DNA from: Nocardioides ungokensis
GTDB taxonomy: Bacteria; Actinomycetota; Actinomycetes; Propionibacteriales; Nocardioidaceae
Assembly (NCBI RefSeq): GCF_013466985.1
Contig: NZ_CP059164.1
Span: forward strand, 4,560,783-4,624,782
Reading direction: 5' to 3'
DNA length: 64,000 nt
Made by a program: the position numbers and the translations under genes. The notes below the pieces were generated by a model. That model was not told the origin of the DNA. It made no database searches and was given only the letters and a program-made list of their open reading frames with translations. Shown in pieces: positions 42,751 through 52,622 of the stretch. Numbering within the stretch: the stretch's first letter is position 1; every line of letters starts with the position of its first letter.

Positions 42751-43428
42751 ATGAACATCGCAGTCCTCGGCACCGGCATGGTGGGCCAGGCGATCGCCGG
42801 CCGCCTCCACGAGCTCGGACACTCCGTGGTGGTCGGCACCCGCGACCCCGCGTCGACCCTCGCCCGCACCGAGCCGGACGGCATGGGGAACCCGCCGTTC
42901 GCCGCTTGGCACGCCGCCCACCAGGGTGTCGCCCTGGCCACGTTCGCCGACGCCGCCGCCGGCGCCGAGCTCGTCGTCAACGCCTCCAACGGCAACACCT
43001 CCCTCGAGCTGCTCCGCCTCGCCGGAGCGGACAACCTGGCCGGCAAGCCGCTGCTCGACATCGCCAACCCGCTCGACTTCTCGGCCGGCTTCCCTCCCAC
43101 CCTGTTCGTGAAGGACTCCGACTCGCTCGCCGAGCAGATCCAGCGCGCCTTCCCGGAGGCCAAGGTCGTCAAGGCCCTCAACACGCTGACCGCGTCGCTG
43201 ATGGTCGACCCGAAGTCGCTCGGCGCGAGCTCGACGATCTTCGTCTCGGGTGACGACGCGGTGGCCAAGGCCGCCGTGGTCGGCCTGCTGGAGAGCTTCG
43301 GCCACGACGACGTGATCGACCTCGGGCCGCTGGAGACCGCCCGCGGCACCGAGATGCTGCTCCCCATCTGGCTGCGGCTGATGGGCGCCCTGGGCACCGC
43401 GCAGTTCAACTTCAAGATCGTCCGCTGA
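42751..43428 (+). CDS. NADP/F420-type oxidoreductase (F420-dependent NADP reductase-like)
   Basis: A 225-residue single Rossmann-domain protein: MNIAVLGTGMVGQAIAGRLHELGHSVVVGTRDP (GxGxxG plus basic residues suited to NADP), ELVVNASNGNTSLELL, PLLDIANPLDF, KVVKALNTLTASLM. It belongs to the NAD-binding_10/F420-oxidoreductase group that reduces NADP with F420H2 or acts on unknown substrates. GAAGGA precedes ATG 42751. Expression is probably induced when the divergent TetR regulator releases its operators. Confidence 0.87.
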   Translation: MNIAVLGTGMVGQAIAGRLHELGHSVVVGTRDPASTLARTEPDGMGNPPFAAWHAAHQGVALATFADAAAGAELVVNASNGNTSLELLRLAGADNLAGKPLLDIANPLDFSAGFPPTLFVKDSDSLAEQIQRAFPEAKVVKALNTLTASLMVDPKSLGASSTIFVSGDDAVAKAAVVGLLESFGHDDVIDLGPLETARGTEMLLPIWLRLMGALGTAQFNFKIVR

Positions 43429-43442
43429 GCTGACCGTCCCGG

Positions 43443-43471
43443 CCGGCCGGCGTCCCAGCGATGCCGGCCGG
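43443..43471. terminator. Hairpin terminator between convergent genes
   Basis: CCGGCCGGC (43443-43451) pairs with GCCGGCCGG (43463-43471) across an 11-base loop, between the oxidoreductase and the CCA-adding enzyme genes. Confidence 0.6.
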
Positions 43472-43481
43472 CGACCAGGGG

Positions 43482-44933
43482 TCAGCCCCGGGCGACCCAC
43501 CACTCGCGCAGCGCCGCCTCGGCGTCCTCGTGGGACATCGGGCCCCGGTCCATGCGCAGCTCGAGCAGGTGCCGGTAGGCCAGGCCGACCTCTCGGCCCG
43601 GACCGATGCCGAGGATCTCCATGATCTGGTTGCCGTCGAGGTCGGGCCGGATCGAGGCCAGCTCCTCCTCCTCGGAGAGCCGCTCGATGCGGGCCTCGAG
43701 GTCGTCGTACGTGCGCCGCAGCCGGTCGGCCTTGCGCTGGTTGCGGGTCGTGCAGTCCGCGCGGGTGAGCACGTGCAGGCGCTCGAGCTCGTCGCCGGCG
43801 TCGCGCACGTAGCGGCGTACGGCGGAGTCGGTCCACTCGCCGGAGCCGTAGCCGTGGAACCTCAGGTGCAGCTCGACGAGCTTCGACACGGCGTCGATCT
43901 GGTCGTTGGAGAAGCGCAGCGCCTTCATCCGCTTCCGGGTGATCTTGGCGCCGACCACGTCGTGGTGGTGGAAGGTGACCGTCCCGTCGTCGACGAACTT
44001 CCGGGTCCGGGGCTTGCCGACGTCGTGCATGAGGGCGGCGAAGCGGGAGACGAGGTCGGGGCCGCCGCCCGGCAGCCGCGGCTCGAGGTCGATCGACTGC
44101 TCGAGCACCGTCAGGGTGTGCTCGTAGACGTCCTTGTGCCGGTGGTGCTCGTCGCGCTCGAGGGCCAGCGCCGGCAGCTCGGGGAGGACGTGGTCGGCGA
44201 GCCCGGTCTCGACCAGCAGGGTCAGGCCCAGCCGCGGGTAGGGCGCGCAGACCAGCTTCACCAGCTCGTCACGCACCCGCTCGGCCGAGATGATCTCGAT
44301 GCGGCCCGCCATCTCCCGCATGGCGGTCACCACGGCCGGGTCGACGGTGAAGCCGAGCTGCGCGGCGAAGCGGGCGGCACGCATCATCCGCAGCGGGTCG
44401 TCGGAGAAGGAGTCCTCGGGTCGCCCGGGGGTGCGCAGCACCCGGTGGGCCAGGTCCACGACCCCGCCGTACGGGTCCTCGAAGGTGCGGTCGGGCACCG
44501 AGACCGCCATCGCGTTGACGGTGAAGTCGCGCCGCCCCAGGTCGCCGGCCAGCGAGTCGCCGAAGTCGACGTCCGGCTTGCGGGAGGTCGGGTCGTAGGT
44601 CTCGGAGCGGTACGTCGTGATCTCGACCTGCCACTCGCCCTTGCGGCACCCGATGGTGCCGAAGGCGCGGCCCATGTCCCAGATCGCCTCGGCCCAGCCC
44701 TTGAGGAGGGTCTCGGTCTGCTCGGGGCGGGCGGAGGTGGTGAAGTCGAGGTCATTGTGGCGGCGGCCGAGCATGGCGTCGCGGACCGGGCCGCCGACCA
44801 GGGCCAGCTCGTGGCCGGCCGCCCGGAAGCGATGTCCCAGCTCGTCGATGACCGGCGAGATCCGGTCCAGCTCCGAGGCGACCGAGCGCTCGACGTCGGT
44901 CAGCTGGAGAGGCGGCAGCGGGGCTTCGGGCAC
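43482..44933 (-). CDS. CCA tRNA nucleotidyltransferase
   Basis: A 483-residue class II enzyme that adds CCA to tRNA 3' ends. Polymerase beta-like head: ELALVGGPVRDAMLGRRHNDLDFTTSA (catalytic DxD as DLD), GRRDFTVNAMAVSV, DPLRMMRAARFAAQLGF and the nucleotide-specifying helix RVRDELVKLV. A C-terminal HD domain follows (HHRHKDVYEHTLTVLEQ, FAALMHDVGKP, KITRKRMKALRFS), usual in actinobacterial forms. Start GTG 44933. It is divergent from the DUF6049-MurJ operon, the same arrangement as in many actinobacteria near the origin. Confidence 0.94.
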   Translation of the reverse strand: MPEAPLPPLQLTDVERSVASELDRISPVIDELGHRFRAAGHELALVGGPVRDAMLGRRHNDLDFTTSARPEQTETLLKGWAEAIWDMGRAFGTIGCRKGEWQVEITTYRSETYDPTSRKPDVDFGDSLAGDLGRRDFTVNAMAVSVPDRTFEDPYGGVVDLAHRVLRTPGRPEDSFSDDPLRMMRAARFAAQLGFTVDPAVVTAMREMAGRIEIISAERVRDELVKLVCAPYPRLGLTLLVETGLADHVLPELPALALERDEHHRHKDVYEHTLTVLEQSIDLEPRLPGGGPDLVSRFAALMHDVGKPRTRKFVDDGTVTFHHHDVVGAKITRKRMKALRFSNDQIDAVSKLVELHLRFHGYGSGEWTDSAVRRYVRDAGDELERLHVLTRADCTTRNQRKADRLRRTYDDLEARIERLSEEEELASIRPDLDGNQIMEILGIGPGREVGLAYRHLLELRMDRGPMSHEDAEAALREWWVARG

Positions 44934-45018
44934 GGACGGCAACTCTAGCGTCCGGGACTCGCGCGCCGGGCCGGAGCACCACCCCGGGGCCGCTGGTCCG
45001 ACGGATAGAGTCAACGCC

Positions 45019-47253
45019 GTGCCCCGCCCCACGTCGCTGCTGCCTGCCCTCGTGGCGGTCGTGGCGACCCTGGTGGTTGGCCTGATGGTTGGCCTGGTGG
45101 CGGGCCTGGGGGCAGCAGGCCCCGCATCCGCGGCCACCGAGCTCGGGTCACCGCCGGCCGCCACCGCGAGGGCCGTCGCCCACGTGGTCACCCGGGCCCG
45201 GAGCGCGCGCCTGCAGCAGCCCACGACCCCGCTCTCGGTGACCATCGACTCGCTCAGCCCTCCGAGGTCCCGAGGAAGGGGCCGATCCGGGTGACCGGCT
45301 CGGTCACCAACGAGGACAAGGGCGACTGGACGTCGGTCTACATGTTCGCCTTCATGGGGGACACCCCGATCCGGTCGACCGCCGAGCTGGCCGAGGCGAG
45401 CACGGTCGACCCGACGGCGGAGGTCGGCGGACGGATCACCTCGCCCGGCACCTACGACACCATCGACCGGATCGCGCCCGGGGAGACCGTGCAGTACGCC
45501 ATCACGGTGCCGCACTCCGAGATCCACGTGAGCGAGGCCGGCGTCTACTGGTTCGGCGTCCACGCGCTGGGCACCGGGCCCGACGGCCGCCTCGACGGTG
45601 CCGACGGCGGGCCCGCACCTTCCTGCGCTGGTTCCCGCCGACGCACTCGCCCGTGGACACCGCCCTGGTGCTCCCGCTGCGGCGCACCGCCTCCTACGCC
45701 CCGGACGGGAGCATCGAGGACGTCGAGGGGTGGAACACCGCCCTCGCGCCGGCGGCCGGCTGCGCCAGATGGTCGACTTCGGGGCCGCCGCCGGCAACCC
45801 GCCCGATCACCTGGCTGCTCGACCCCGGGCTGCCCGACGTGGTCCGGTCGCTCACGCTCGGCAACCCGGCGCGGTCCCTGGCCCCGCCCGCGGCCGGGAC
45901 GACCGGCGGCGACGACAGCAGCAGCAGCGGCTCGAGCCCGACGCCGCAGGCGGGCTCCACGCCGTCGTCCGGCAGCTCGGACGGGTCCGACGCCAGCGAC
46001 GCCGACCAGGCGGCCCTCGCCGCGGTCGCAGCGTCGGGCAACGCCTGGCTCGACGGCTGCACGAGGCACTCAGCGGAGAGGAGATCTGGCCCTGCCGTAC
46101 GGCGACCTCGACGTCGCCGCCGCCGCCGAGCACGACCCCGCGCTCTACCGCCGGGCGCGGCAGCGCAGCGGCACCGAGCTCGCCCCCTGGGGCCTGCCGA
46201 TGACGCCCGCGGTGTCCGCGCCGGGCGGGTACCTCGACGCCCCCGCGCTGCGCGCCACGCCCGCGCGCTCGAGGGTCCTGGTCACCGACCGGATGTACGC
46301 GACGAAGCCCCGGCGGTCGCCCGCGTCGCCGGCGCACGACTGATCACGCGTCGTCGGGCGCGGCCGCCGGTGGCCCGGCCCCGACGACCCGCTCGCCCCC
46401 GTCGCGCTGCGCCAGCGGATCCTCGCCGAGGCGGCCCTGCACCTGCTCGAGCCCGGGCACAAGCCGCTCGTGGTGGTGCTCCCGTCGTACTGGACCCCGA
46501 GCTCGTCCACGGGTTCTTCGAGGGCCTCGACGTGAACTGGCTGCACCTGACCACCGTCAACGACGTGGCGAGCCGCCGTGCGCGGCCCGTGCCGATCGAC
46601 CGGCTCGACTACCCGAGGGCCGGGACCGCGTCGAGCTGGACAACGCGAACTTCACCTCGGCCGAGGAGCTGATCCGGGCGGGCGTGACGTTGCAGGGTGT
46701 GCTCACCGACAACACCAACGTGGCCTCGACGGTGGCCGACCAGGCGATGAGCTCCACGTCGTACGGCCACCGGGTGAGCCCGGACGGCTCCCGGGCGGCC
46801 ATCGACCGGTCCCGGTCCTGGATCGACCAGGAGCTCGGCTCGATCCAGATCGACGCCCCGCCGGCCGTGACGCTGTCGAGCACCAGCGGGCGGTTCGCGG
46901 CCACGCTGACCAACGGCCTCGACGAGCCCGTCACCGTCAGCATCCAGGCCCTCACCGACGAGCCCCACGCCATCCACGGGCCCGAGACGGTGGAGCTGGG
47001 CCCGGGCGGGCGTACGACGGTGCTGCTCAACGCCTCCCTCCAGTCCTTCGGCGTCCACAACGTCACGCTCATGGTCACCGACGCCCAGGGCCATCCCCTC
47101 GGCTCGACCGACCAGCTCCCGATCCGCTCGGCCCAGGTGAGCAAGGTCATCTGGCTGATCCTCGGCACCGGGGTCGCCCTGCTCTTCGGCGCGATCGCGG
47201 TGCGCCTCTTCCGCCGGATCCGGGCGGCCGCCCGAGCCGCGAGGCAGTCATGA
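45019..47253 (+). pseudogene. DUF6049-family secreted/membrane protein, frame broken many times
   Basis: The gene before murJ in actinobacteria. From GTG 45019 a signal peptide (TSLLPALVAVVATLVVGLMVGLVAGLGAAGPASA) starts the protein. Frames then change at about 45263, 45610, 45760, 46055, 46085, 46310, 46355 and 46490, with recognisable segments between (SVTNEDKGDWTSVYMFAFMGDTPIRS, YLDAPALRATPARSRVLVTDRMYATK). The last open part (from ~46650) ends with a C-terminal membrane span VSKVIWLILGTGVALLFGAIAVRL and basic tail. The repaired length is ~745-750 residues. Most breaks need one added G or C. The -10-like TAGAGT at 45006-45011 suggests a leaderless mRNA. Presumed role: envelope, linked to MurJ. 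Confidence 0.75.
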
Positions 47254-47263
47254 GGAGGGACCG

Positions 47264-48925
47264 ATGAGCTCCTCGGAGAGCCAGAAGATCCTCAGCTCCA
47301 GCGCCGTGATGGCCGCCGGCACCGTCGTGTCGCGGCTGAGCGGCTTCGTGCGCGCGTTCCTGCTCACCGCGGCCCTGGGCAACCTCCTGCACGCCGACCT
47401 GTTCACGATCGGCAACACGATCCCGAACATGCTCTACATCCTGCTGGCGGGCGGCGTGTTCAACGCCGTCCTGGTCCCCCAGCTGGTCCGGGCGATGAAG
47501 AACGACGCCGACGGCGGCGAGGCCTACACCAACCGGATCGTCACCCTGGCCGGGCTCTTCCTGGCAGTCGTCAGCGTGGTGCTGGTCGCCGCGGCGCCGT
47601 GGGTGATGTCGCTCTACCTCAACTCCTGCTACGACTCGCCCGGCCTCGCCGACCAGCGCGAGTCGGTGATCGCCTTCGCCCGCTACTGCCTGCCCCAGGT
47701 CTTCTTCTACGGGATGTTCGTGCTGGTCGGGCAGATCCTGAACTCCCGCGGCCGCTTCGGCCCCATGATGTGGGCGCCGATCGCCAACAACGTCATCTCG
47801 GTCGCTGTGCTCGTGGTCTACCTGGTCGTCTACGGCCCGGTCGCGGAGGGCCAGAAGTACAGCGCGTTCACCAGCGGCCAGGAGATGCTGCTCGGCATCG
47901 GGGCGACCGTCGGCATCATGGCCCAGCTGCTGATCCTGCTGCCCTACCTGCGAGCCGCCGGCTACACCTACCGGCCGCGCTTCGACTTCCGCGGCACCGG
48001 TCTCGCCCACACGCTGCGCCTGGGCGTGTGGACCGTGCTCTTCGTGGTGGTCAACCAGATCGCCTACACCGTCGTGGTCCGGCTCGCCTCCGGCGGCACC
48101 GGCTGCGGCAGCGGCGGGGAGCACGGCACCGGCTACACCGTCTACTCGACCACCTTCCTGATCGTGATGGTCCCGCACTCGATCATCACCGTCTCGCTGG
48201 CCACCGCGATCCTGCCGCGGCTGGCGGCCCGCGCTGCGGACGACGACCTGCGCGGGCTCGCGCACACCCTGGCCGGCACCCTGCGCAGCGCCCTCGCCGT
48301 GATCGTGCCGTTCGCCGCGCTGATGCCGCTGATCGCTCGCGACGTGGCCAACACGATCTCCTTCGGCGCCGTGCGCGACAACTACCAGCTCTTCACGCTC
48401 TCGCTCGCGCTGTTCGGCCCCGCCGTGCTGCTCTTCACGGTGCACTACCTGATGCTGCGCGGGTTCTACGCGCTCGAGCGCAACCGGACGGTCTTCTGGA
48501 TCCAGTGCGCGGTCGCGGGCACCAACATCGTGGTCGCGCTGGTCGCGGTCACCGCCACCGACCCCGAGCACACCTCGCCGGCGCTCGTGGTCGCCTACGC
48601 CGCGGCGTACGCCGTGGGCTCGGTGCTGTCCTACACCGTGCTGCGGCGTACGTTGGGAGGCCTCGAGACGCCGGTCCTGGTCCGCTTCCTGGTCCGGATG
48701 GGGATGGCGGTGGCGGTCTCGACGGCCGCGGCGTGGGTCCTCCTCCAGCTGCTGGGGGTGCTGGGCCCGAACCCGACCAACCTCGTCGCCGCCCTGCGCG
48801 CATTCCTCGTCACCGCACTCGACGTCGGCCTCTTCCTGGTGCTCGCGCGCTTCCTGCGCCTGCGCGAGGTGACCGAGGTCGTCGACACCGTGGCCAGGCG
48901 GGTCCCCTCCCGAGGGGGGCGCTGA
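47264..48925 (+). CDS. murJ: Lipid II flippase MurJ
   Basis: A 553-residue MOP-superfamily protein with about 14 membrane spans: SSAVMAAGTVVSRLSGFVRAFLLTAALG at the start, IGNTIPNMLYILLAGGVFNAVLVPQLVRAMK, RYCLPQVFFYGMFVLVGQILNSRGRFGPMMWAPIANNVIS (portion conserved around the central cavity) and MVPHSIITVSLATAILPRL. It flips lipid II to the outer face for wall synthesis. It lies between DUF6049 (10 bases before) and the pseudokinase gene, a conserved order; in mycobacteria the pseudokinase is fused to MurJ as one polypeptide. Confidence 0.93.
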   Translation: MSSSESQKILSSSAVMAAGTVVSRLSGFVRAFLLTAALGNLLHADLFTIGNTIPNMLYILLAGGVFNAVLVPQLVRAMKNDADGGEAYTNRIVTLAGLFLAVVSVVLVAAAPWVMSLYLNSCYDSPGLADQRESVIAFARYCLPQVFFYGMFVLVGQILNSRGRFGPMMWAPIANNVISVAVLVVYLVVYGPVAEGQKYSAFTSGQEMLLGIGATVGIMAQLLILLPYLRAAGYTYRPRFDFRGTGLAHTLRLGVWTVLFVVVNQIAYTVVVRLASGGTGCGSGGEHGTGYTVYSTTFLIVMVPHSIITVSLATAILPRLAARAADDDLRGLAHTLAGTLRSALAVIVPFAALMPLIARDVANTISFGAVRDNYQLFTLSLALFGPAVLLFTVHYLMLRGFYALERNRTVFWIQCAVAGTNIVVALVAVTATDPEHTSPALVVAYAAAYAVGSVLSYTVLRRTLGGLETPVLVRFLVRMGMAVAVSTAAAWVLLQLLGVLGPNPTNLVAALRAFLVTALDVGLFLVLARFLRLREVTEVVDTVARRVPSRGGR

Positions 48926-48970
48926 GCCTACGATGACCCGTAGTAAGCCGTAGAGGGGAGCTGCCAGCCG

Positions 48971-50995
48971 ATGCCCATCCGGCCCGGCGACGTGCTCGCC
49001 GACCGTTACCGCCTGGTCGACCTGCTCGTCGAGAGCGGTTCCGGCCGGTTCTGGCGCGCCCACGACCGCGTCCTGGAGCGGCACGTCGCCCTGCACGTGC
49101 TCGACGCCGAGGACGAGCGAGCCGCGGGCCTGCTCGAAGCGGCGCGGCAGTCCGCGACCGTCCCGGACCGCCGGCTGCTGCGGGTGCTCGACGCCGACCG
49201 GGTCAACGGGCTCTGCTACGTCGTCAACGAGTGGGGCGCCGGCAGCTCGCTGGACATCATGCTGGCGACCGAGGGGGTGCTCGCGCCCCGCCGCGCCGCC
49301 TGGCTGGTCTCGGAGGTGGCGGCCTCCGTGGCCGCCGGCCACGAGGCCGGGGTCGCCCACGGCCGTCTCGTCCCCGAGAACGTCCTCGTCGACCGCACCG
49401 GCTCGGTCCGGGTGATCGGCTTCTGCGTCGACGCGGCCCTGCACGGGCTGCCCGCGGGCCGGGTCTCGACCGACGTGGCGGACCTCGGTGGCCTGCTCTA
49501 CTCCGCGCTGACCGGCCGCTGGCCCGGGGTGTCCCGATCCGAGGTCCCCGACGCCCCCCACGAGCACGGCCGGGTGCTGCGCCCGCGGCAGGTGCGCGCC
49601 GGCATCCCCCGTCCCCTCGACGCCCTGTGCGACCAGGTGGTCAACCCGTACGCCGGCCCCGGCTCGCGCGACGGCTACGACCTGTCCACCGCGCGCGGCA
49701 TCGCCGACTACCTCGCCGACTTCGTGGGCGACCCGACCGGGATGGCCGAGGCCGAGGCGGCCAGCAACGCCGGACCGCGCGGGACCCGGACCGTCGTGCT
49801 CCCGGGACTGCCGACCGCCGGCAGGACTCCGCCCCAGCCGCGGACACCTGCCCCACCCGCCACACCTCCGGTGACCGAGCCGGTCGAGCTGGTCGAGCCG
49901 GCGGTCCCGGAGCAGGAGCAGGCCTCCGAGGTCGACGACACCGACCCGGCCGCGCCCGCCGTTCCCGAGGGCGACACCACGCGGGCCGTGCCGGTCGCCG
50001 AGGCGGAGGGCCACGCCGGCCCGACGGAAACCGGCCCGACGGACACCGACCGGACCGACACCGACCGGACCGACACCGACCCCGGTGCGTCGAGCTCCAC
50101 CGAGCAGCCGACCCAGGCCGGCCTGCCGATCTTCGACGACGCCACCGACGACGTGTCCTGGCTCTCGGCTCGCCCGGAGAAGCCGCCGCCGCCACCGCCG
50201 TTCGAGGACGTGCCGGAGCGACCGCTCTTCGCCCCCGAGCCCGCCGAGGGCGAGCCGGCCCGCAGGCCGCGCCCGAACGCCGCGGGGAGCTCCGCTCCCC
50301 GGGACTACTGGCCGTGGGACACCAGCTCCGGCACGGGAACCGGCGTCCCGCCCCTGACCGACGAGGACGAGGACGACGACGAGGTGCCCGGCCGCAGCTG
50401 GCTCCGGCTGGCCGCGGCGATCGGCGCGAGCCTGGTGCTGCTGCTGGCCATCGTGGTGGCGTTCAACCTCGGCCGCGGACGCACCCCCCTCGGCGGCGCC
50501 AAGCCCGAGGAGAAGCCCTCGCGCTCGTCGTCGGCGAGCGCCACGCCGCCCGCCCCGATCACCGGCCTGACCGCGCAGGACTTCGATCCCCAGGGCAGCC
50601 CGCCCGAGGAGCACCCCGAGCTCGCCTCGCTGGCCGTCGACGGCAACCCCGCGACGGCCTGGCGGACGATGACGTACACCCAGAACTTCGGGCCCGGCGG
50701 CCTCAAGACCGGGGTCGGGCTGATCATCGACCTCGGTGCCGTGCACGACGTGGCGAGTGTCGACCTCACCTTCGTCGGCGCACCGACGGCCGCCTCGCTC
50801 TACGTCACCGGCACTGCCCCGACCGCCGTGGCCGGCCTGTCCCCCGCGGCGACCGTCACCGCGTCGGGGACCCACCAGAGGGTCACGATCGACGACACAC
50901 CACGGGGTCGCTACCTGACCGTGTGGCTGACCTCGCTGCCCCAGGGCGACGGCGGCTACCGCGGCGAGGTGGCCGAGGTGTCGGTCCGCGGATGA
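48971..50995 (+). CDS. MurJ-associated pseudokinase with discoidin-like extracellular domain
   Basis: A 674-residue single-pass protein. Residues 1-~260 have a Ser/Thr kinase fold but lack catalytic residues: the ATP-lysine strand reads HVALHVLD, the HRD loop reads VAHGRLVPENVLV and the DFG site reads IGFCVD, so it should be inactive. A disordered acidic/proline-rich linker with TDTDRTDTDR repeats follows, then one membrane span (LRLAAAIGASLVLLLAIVVAFNLG, about residue 480) and a C-terminal discoidin/F5-8C-like sugar-binding domain (LASLAVDGNPATAWRTMTYTQNFGPGG). Known mycobacterial MurJ carries an equivalent pseudokinase regulated through FhaA. The stop overlaps the sigma factor start (ATGA). 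Confidence 0.88.
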   Translation: MPIRPGDVLADRYRLVDLLVESGSGRFWRAHDRVLERHVALHVLDAEDERAAGLLEAARQSATVPDRRLLRVLDADRVNGLCYVVNEWGAGSSLDIMLATEGVLAPRRAAWLVSEVAASVAAGHEAGVAHGRLVPENVLVDRTGSVRVIGFCVDAALHGLPAGRVSTDVADLGGLLYSALTGRWPGVSRSEVPDAPHEHGRVLRPRQVRAGIPRPLDALCDQVVNPYAGPGSRDGYDLSTARGIADYLADFVGDPTGMAEAEAASNAGPRGTRTVVLPGLPTAGRTPPQPRTPAPPATPPVTEPVELVEPAVPEQEQASEVDDTDPAAPAVPEGDTTRAVPVAEAEGHAGPTETGPTDTDRTDTDRTDTDPGASSSTEQPTQAGLPIFDDATDDVSWLSARPEKPPPPPPFEDVPERPLFAPEPAEGEPARRPRPNAAGSSAPRDYWPWDTSSGTGTGVPPLTDEDEDDDEVPGRSWLRLAAAIGASLVLLLAIVVAFNLGRGRTPLGGAKPEEKPSRSSSASATPPAPITGLTAQDFDPQGSPPEEHPELASLAVDGNPATAWRTMTYTQNFGPGGLKTGVGLIIDLGAVHDVASVDLTFVGAPTAASLYVTGTAPTAVAGLSPAATVTASGTHQRVTIDDTPRGRYLTVWLTSLPQGDGGYRGEVAEVSVRG

Positions 50996-51702
50996 CGCAG
51001 GAGCATCCGTCCCGCGATCGCGCCCCCGATCCCGCCCAGGGCAGCGACGCCGATCTCCTCCGGGCCCACGTGGAGGGCGATCCGGAGGCCTTCGGAGTGC
51101 TGTTCGCCCGGCACCGGGACCGGCTCTGGGCGGTCGCGCTGCGCACCATGGGCAACCCCGAGGACGCCGCCGACGGGCTCCAGGACGGTCTGGTGGCGGC
51201 GTACCGCCGGGCCGGCTCCTTCCGGGGCGAGGCCGCGGTCACGACCTGGCTGCACCGGGTCGTCGTCAACGCCTGCCTCGACCGCCTCCGTGCCGCCCGC
51301 TCGCGCCGGGCGGAGCCGCTGCCCGACGACCTCGAGGAGTACGAGCGCCGCGGCTCGCTCTCCTCGGCCGCTCCCGAGGCGGAGGACCCGGCCGAGCTCG
51401 CGGTCGGCGGGGACCGCCGTCGCGCCGTGCTCGCCGCCCTCGCGGCCTTGCCGGCCGAGCAGCGGGCCGCGCTGGTGCTCGTCGACATGGAGGGCTACCC
51501 GGTCGCCGAGGCGGCCGAGATCCTCGGGTGCGCCGTCGGGACCGTGAAGTCGCGGTGCTCGCGTGGCCGGGCCCGGCTGGCCGAGGCGCTCGCGCTGTTC
51601 GCGCCCGGACGTGAGCGGGACCACCCCGACCCGGGGAACCCCGACCCGACATCGTCCGTCCGATCCAGCGAGGCCCCGCGCGGGCCACCGGCCACGGGCT
51701 GA
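50992..51702 (+). CDS. sigM: ECF sigma factor, SigM-like
   Basis: A 236-residue ECF sigma: region 2 DADLLRAHVEGDPEAFGVLFARHRDRLWAVALRTMGNPEDAADGLQDGLVAAYRRAGSFRGEAAVTTWLHRVVVNACLDRLR (about residues 19-99, named here as a span) and region 4 AALAALPAEQRAALVLVDMEGYPVAEAAEILGCAVGTVKSRCSRGRARLAEAL. Its position after murJ and the pseudokinase and before thioredoxin reductase/thioredoxin matches SigM of mycobacteria and streptomycetes, which responds to envelope and oxidative stress. The symbol rests on this synteny. ATGA overlap with the pseudokinase gene. Confidence 0.85.
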   Translation: MTQEHPSRDRAPDPAQGSDADLLRAHVEGDPEAFGVLFARHRDRLWAVALRTMGNPEDAADGLQDGLVAAYRRAGSFRGEAAVTTWLHRVVVNACLDRLRAARSRRAEPLPDDLEEYERRGSLSSAAPEAEDPAELAVGGDRRRAVLAALAALPAEQRAALVLVDMEGYPVAEAAEILGCAVGTVKSRCSRGRARLAEALALFAPGRERDHPDPGNPDPTSSVRSSEAPRGPPATG

Positions 51703-51783
51703 CCCGGACCCACGACGACGTCCCCACCACGAACACCCCGAGCACCCCGAGCCACGAGAGCCCCGAGAGGAGGCACGCCCCCG

Positions 51784-52527
51784 ATGACCGACGAGCCGGA
51801 CCGCCCGCTGACCCCCGAGCAGGAACGGGAGGTACGCCGCCTCCTCGCCGACGCCCGCCACACCGAGCCCATGCCGGTCGACGTGTCCGCACGCCTGAAC
51901 CGGGTGCTGGCCGATCTCGCCACCCAGGACACCGACCACGCCGAGCCCGACACCAGCGTGCCGGCCACGGTGGTCTCGCTCACCTCCCGACGGCGCCGCC
52001 GCGCCGCCTCGCTGCTCGTGGCCGCGGCTGCCGTCGTGGCCGTGGGCGTGGGGATCGACCAGCTGACCCACCTGGCCGGCACCGGCGGCTCCGCCAGCTC
52101 GGACAGCGCCGCCACCAGCGACGTCGGCGCCGGATCGAGCCGGTCCTCGCTCAAGCCGGAGAACCACGGCTCCACCCCCGGCAACCACCAGCAGGGCTAC
52201 GACAGCCCGAACGCCGCCCAGGCCGGCCCCCGCCTCCTCCCGCTCGCGCGGGCCGTCCCCCTCCGCTCCGGCCACTTCGCCCGCGACGTCGCGCGGGCGC
52301 GTCAGCTCACGCACGAGCGCAACGTCTACGGGGACCTGGACACCCGGCACCACGGCTTCACCTGCACGCCCGGCGACTGGGGCAGGGGCACGTTCGTGCC
52401 GGTGCGGTACGACGGCCGCCGCGGCGTCCTGGCCTTCCGCGCGGTCAACGGCGACACCCAGGTGGTCGACCTCTACGGGTGCGGCAGCTCGCAGGTGCTG
52501 CGCTCGATCACGCTCCCCGCGCGCTGA
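51784..52527 (+). CDS. Membrane protein in the anti-sigma position (RsmA-like)
   Basis: A 247-residue protein with a cytoplasmic N-terminus (LTPEQEREVRRLLADARHTEPMPVDVSARLNRVLADLA), one membrane span (AASLLVAAAAVVAVGVGIDQL, about residues 77-97), a Ser/Gly/Asn-rich linker and an extracytoplasmic C-terminal domain with two cysteines (FTCTPGDWG, DLYGCGSSQVL) that may form a disulfide. It follows the SigM-like gene, the usual place of the anti-sigma factor; the N-terminal Pro-Met-Pro helix motif fits sigma binding. No zinc-binding HxxxCxxC is present. Confidence 0.75.
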   Translation: MTDEPDRPLTPEQEREVRRLLADARHTEPMPVDVSARLNRVLADLATQDTDHAEPDTSVPATVVSLTSRRRRRAASLLVAAAAVVAVGVGIDQLTHLAGTGGSASSDSAATSDVGAGSSRSSLKPENHGSTPGNHQQGYDSPNAAQAGPRLLPLARAVPLRSGHFARDVARARQLTHERNVYGDLDTRHHGFTCTPGDWGRGTFVPVRYDGRRGVLAFRAVNGDTQVVDLYGCGSSQVLRSITLPAR

Positions 52528-52622
52528 GCCCTTGGCGTACCGCCGTGCCGTCCCCGCGGGGAATGCACCTCGCCTACGATCGGTTGAACCGACTGCCACC
52601 GATCGAGGAGAGAACGCCCCAC

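Noticed and set aside
47147..50875. Very long open frame antisense to murJ and the pseudokinase gene
   Set aside because: High-GC codon bias keeps the opposite strand open. The translation is low-complexity Gly/Arg/His/Asp-rich with no domain, while the sense strand encodes clear families.
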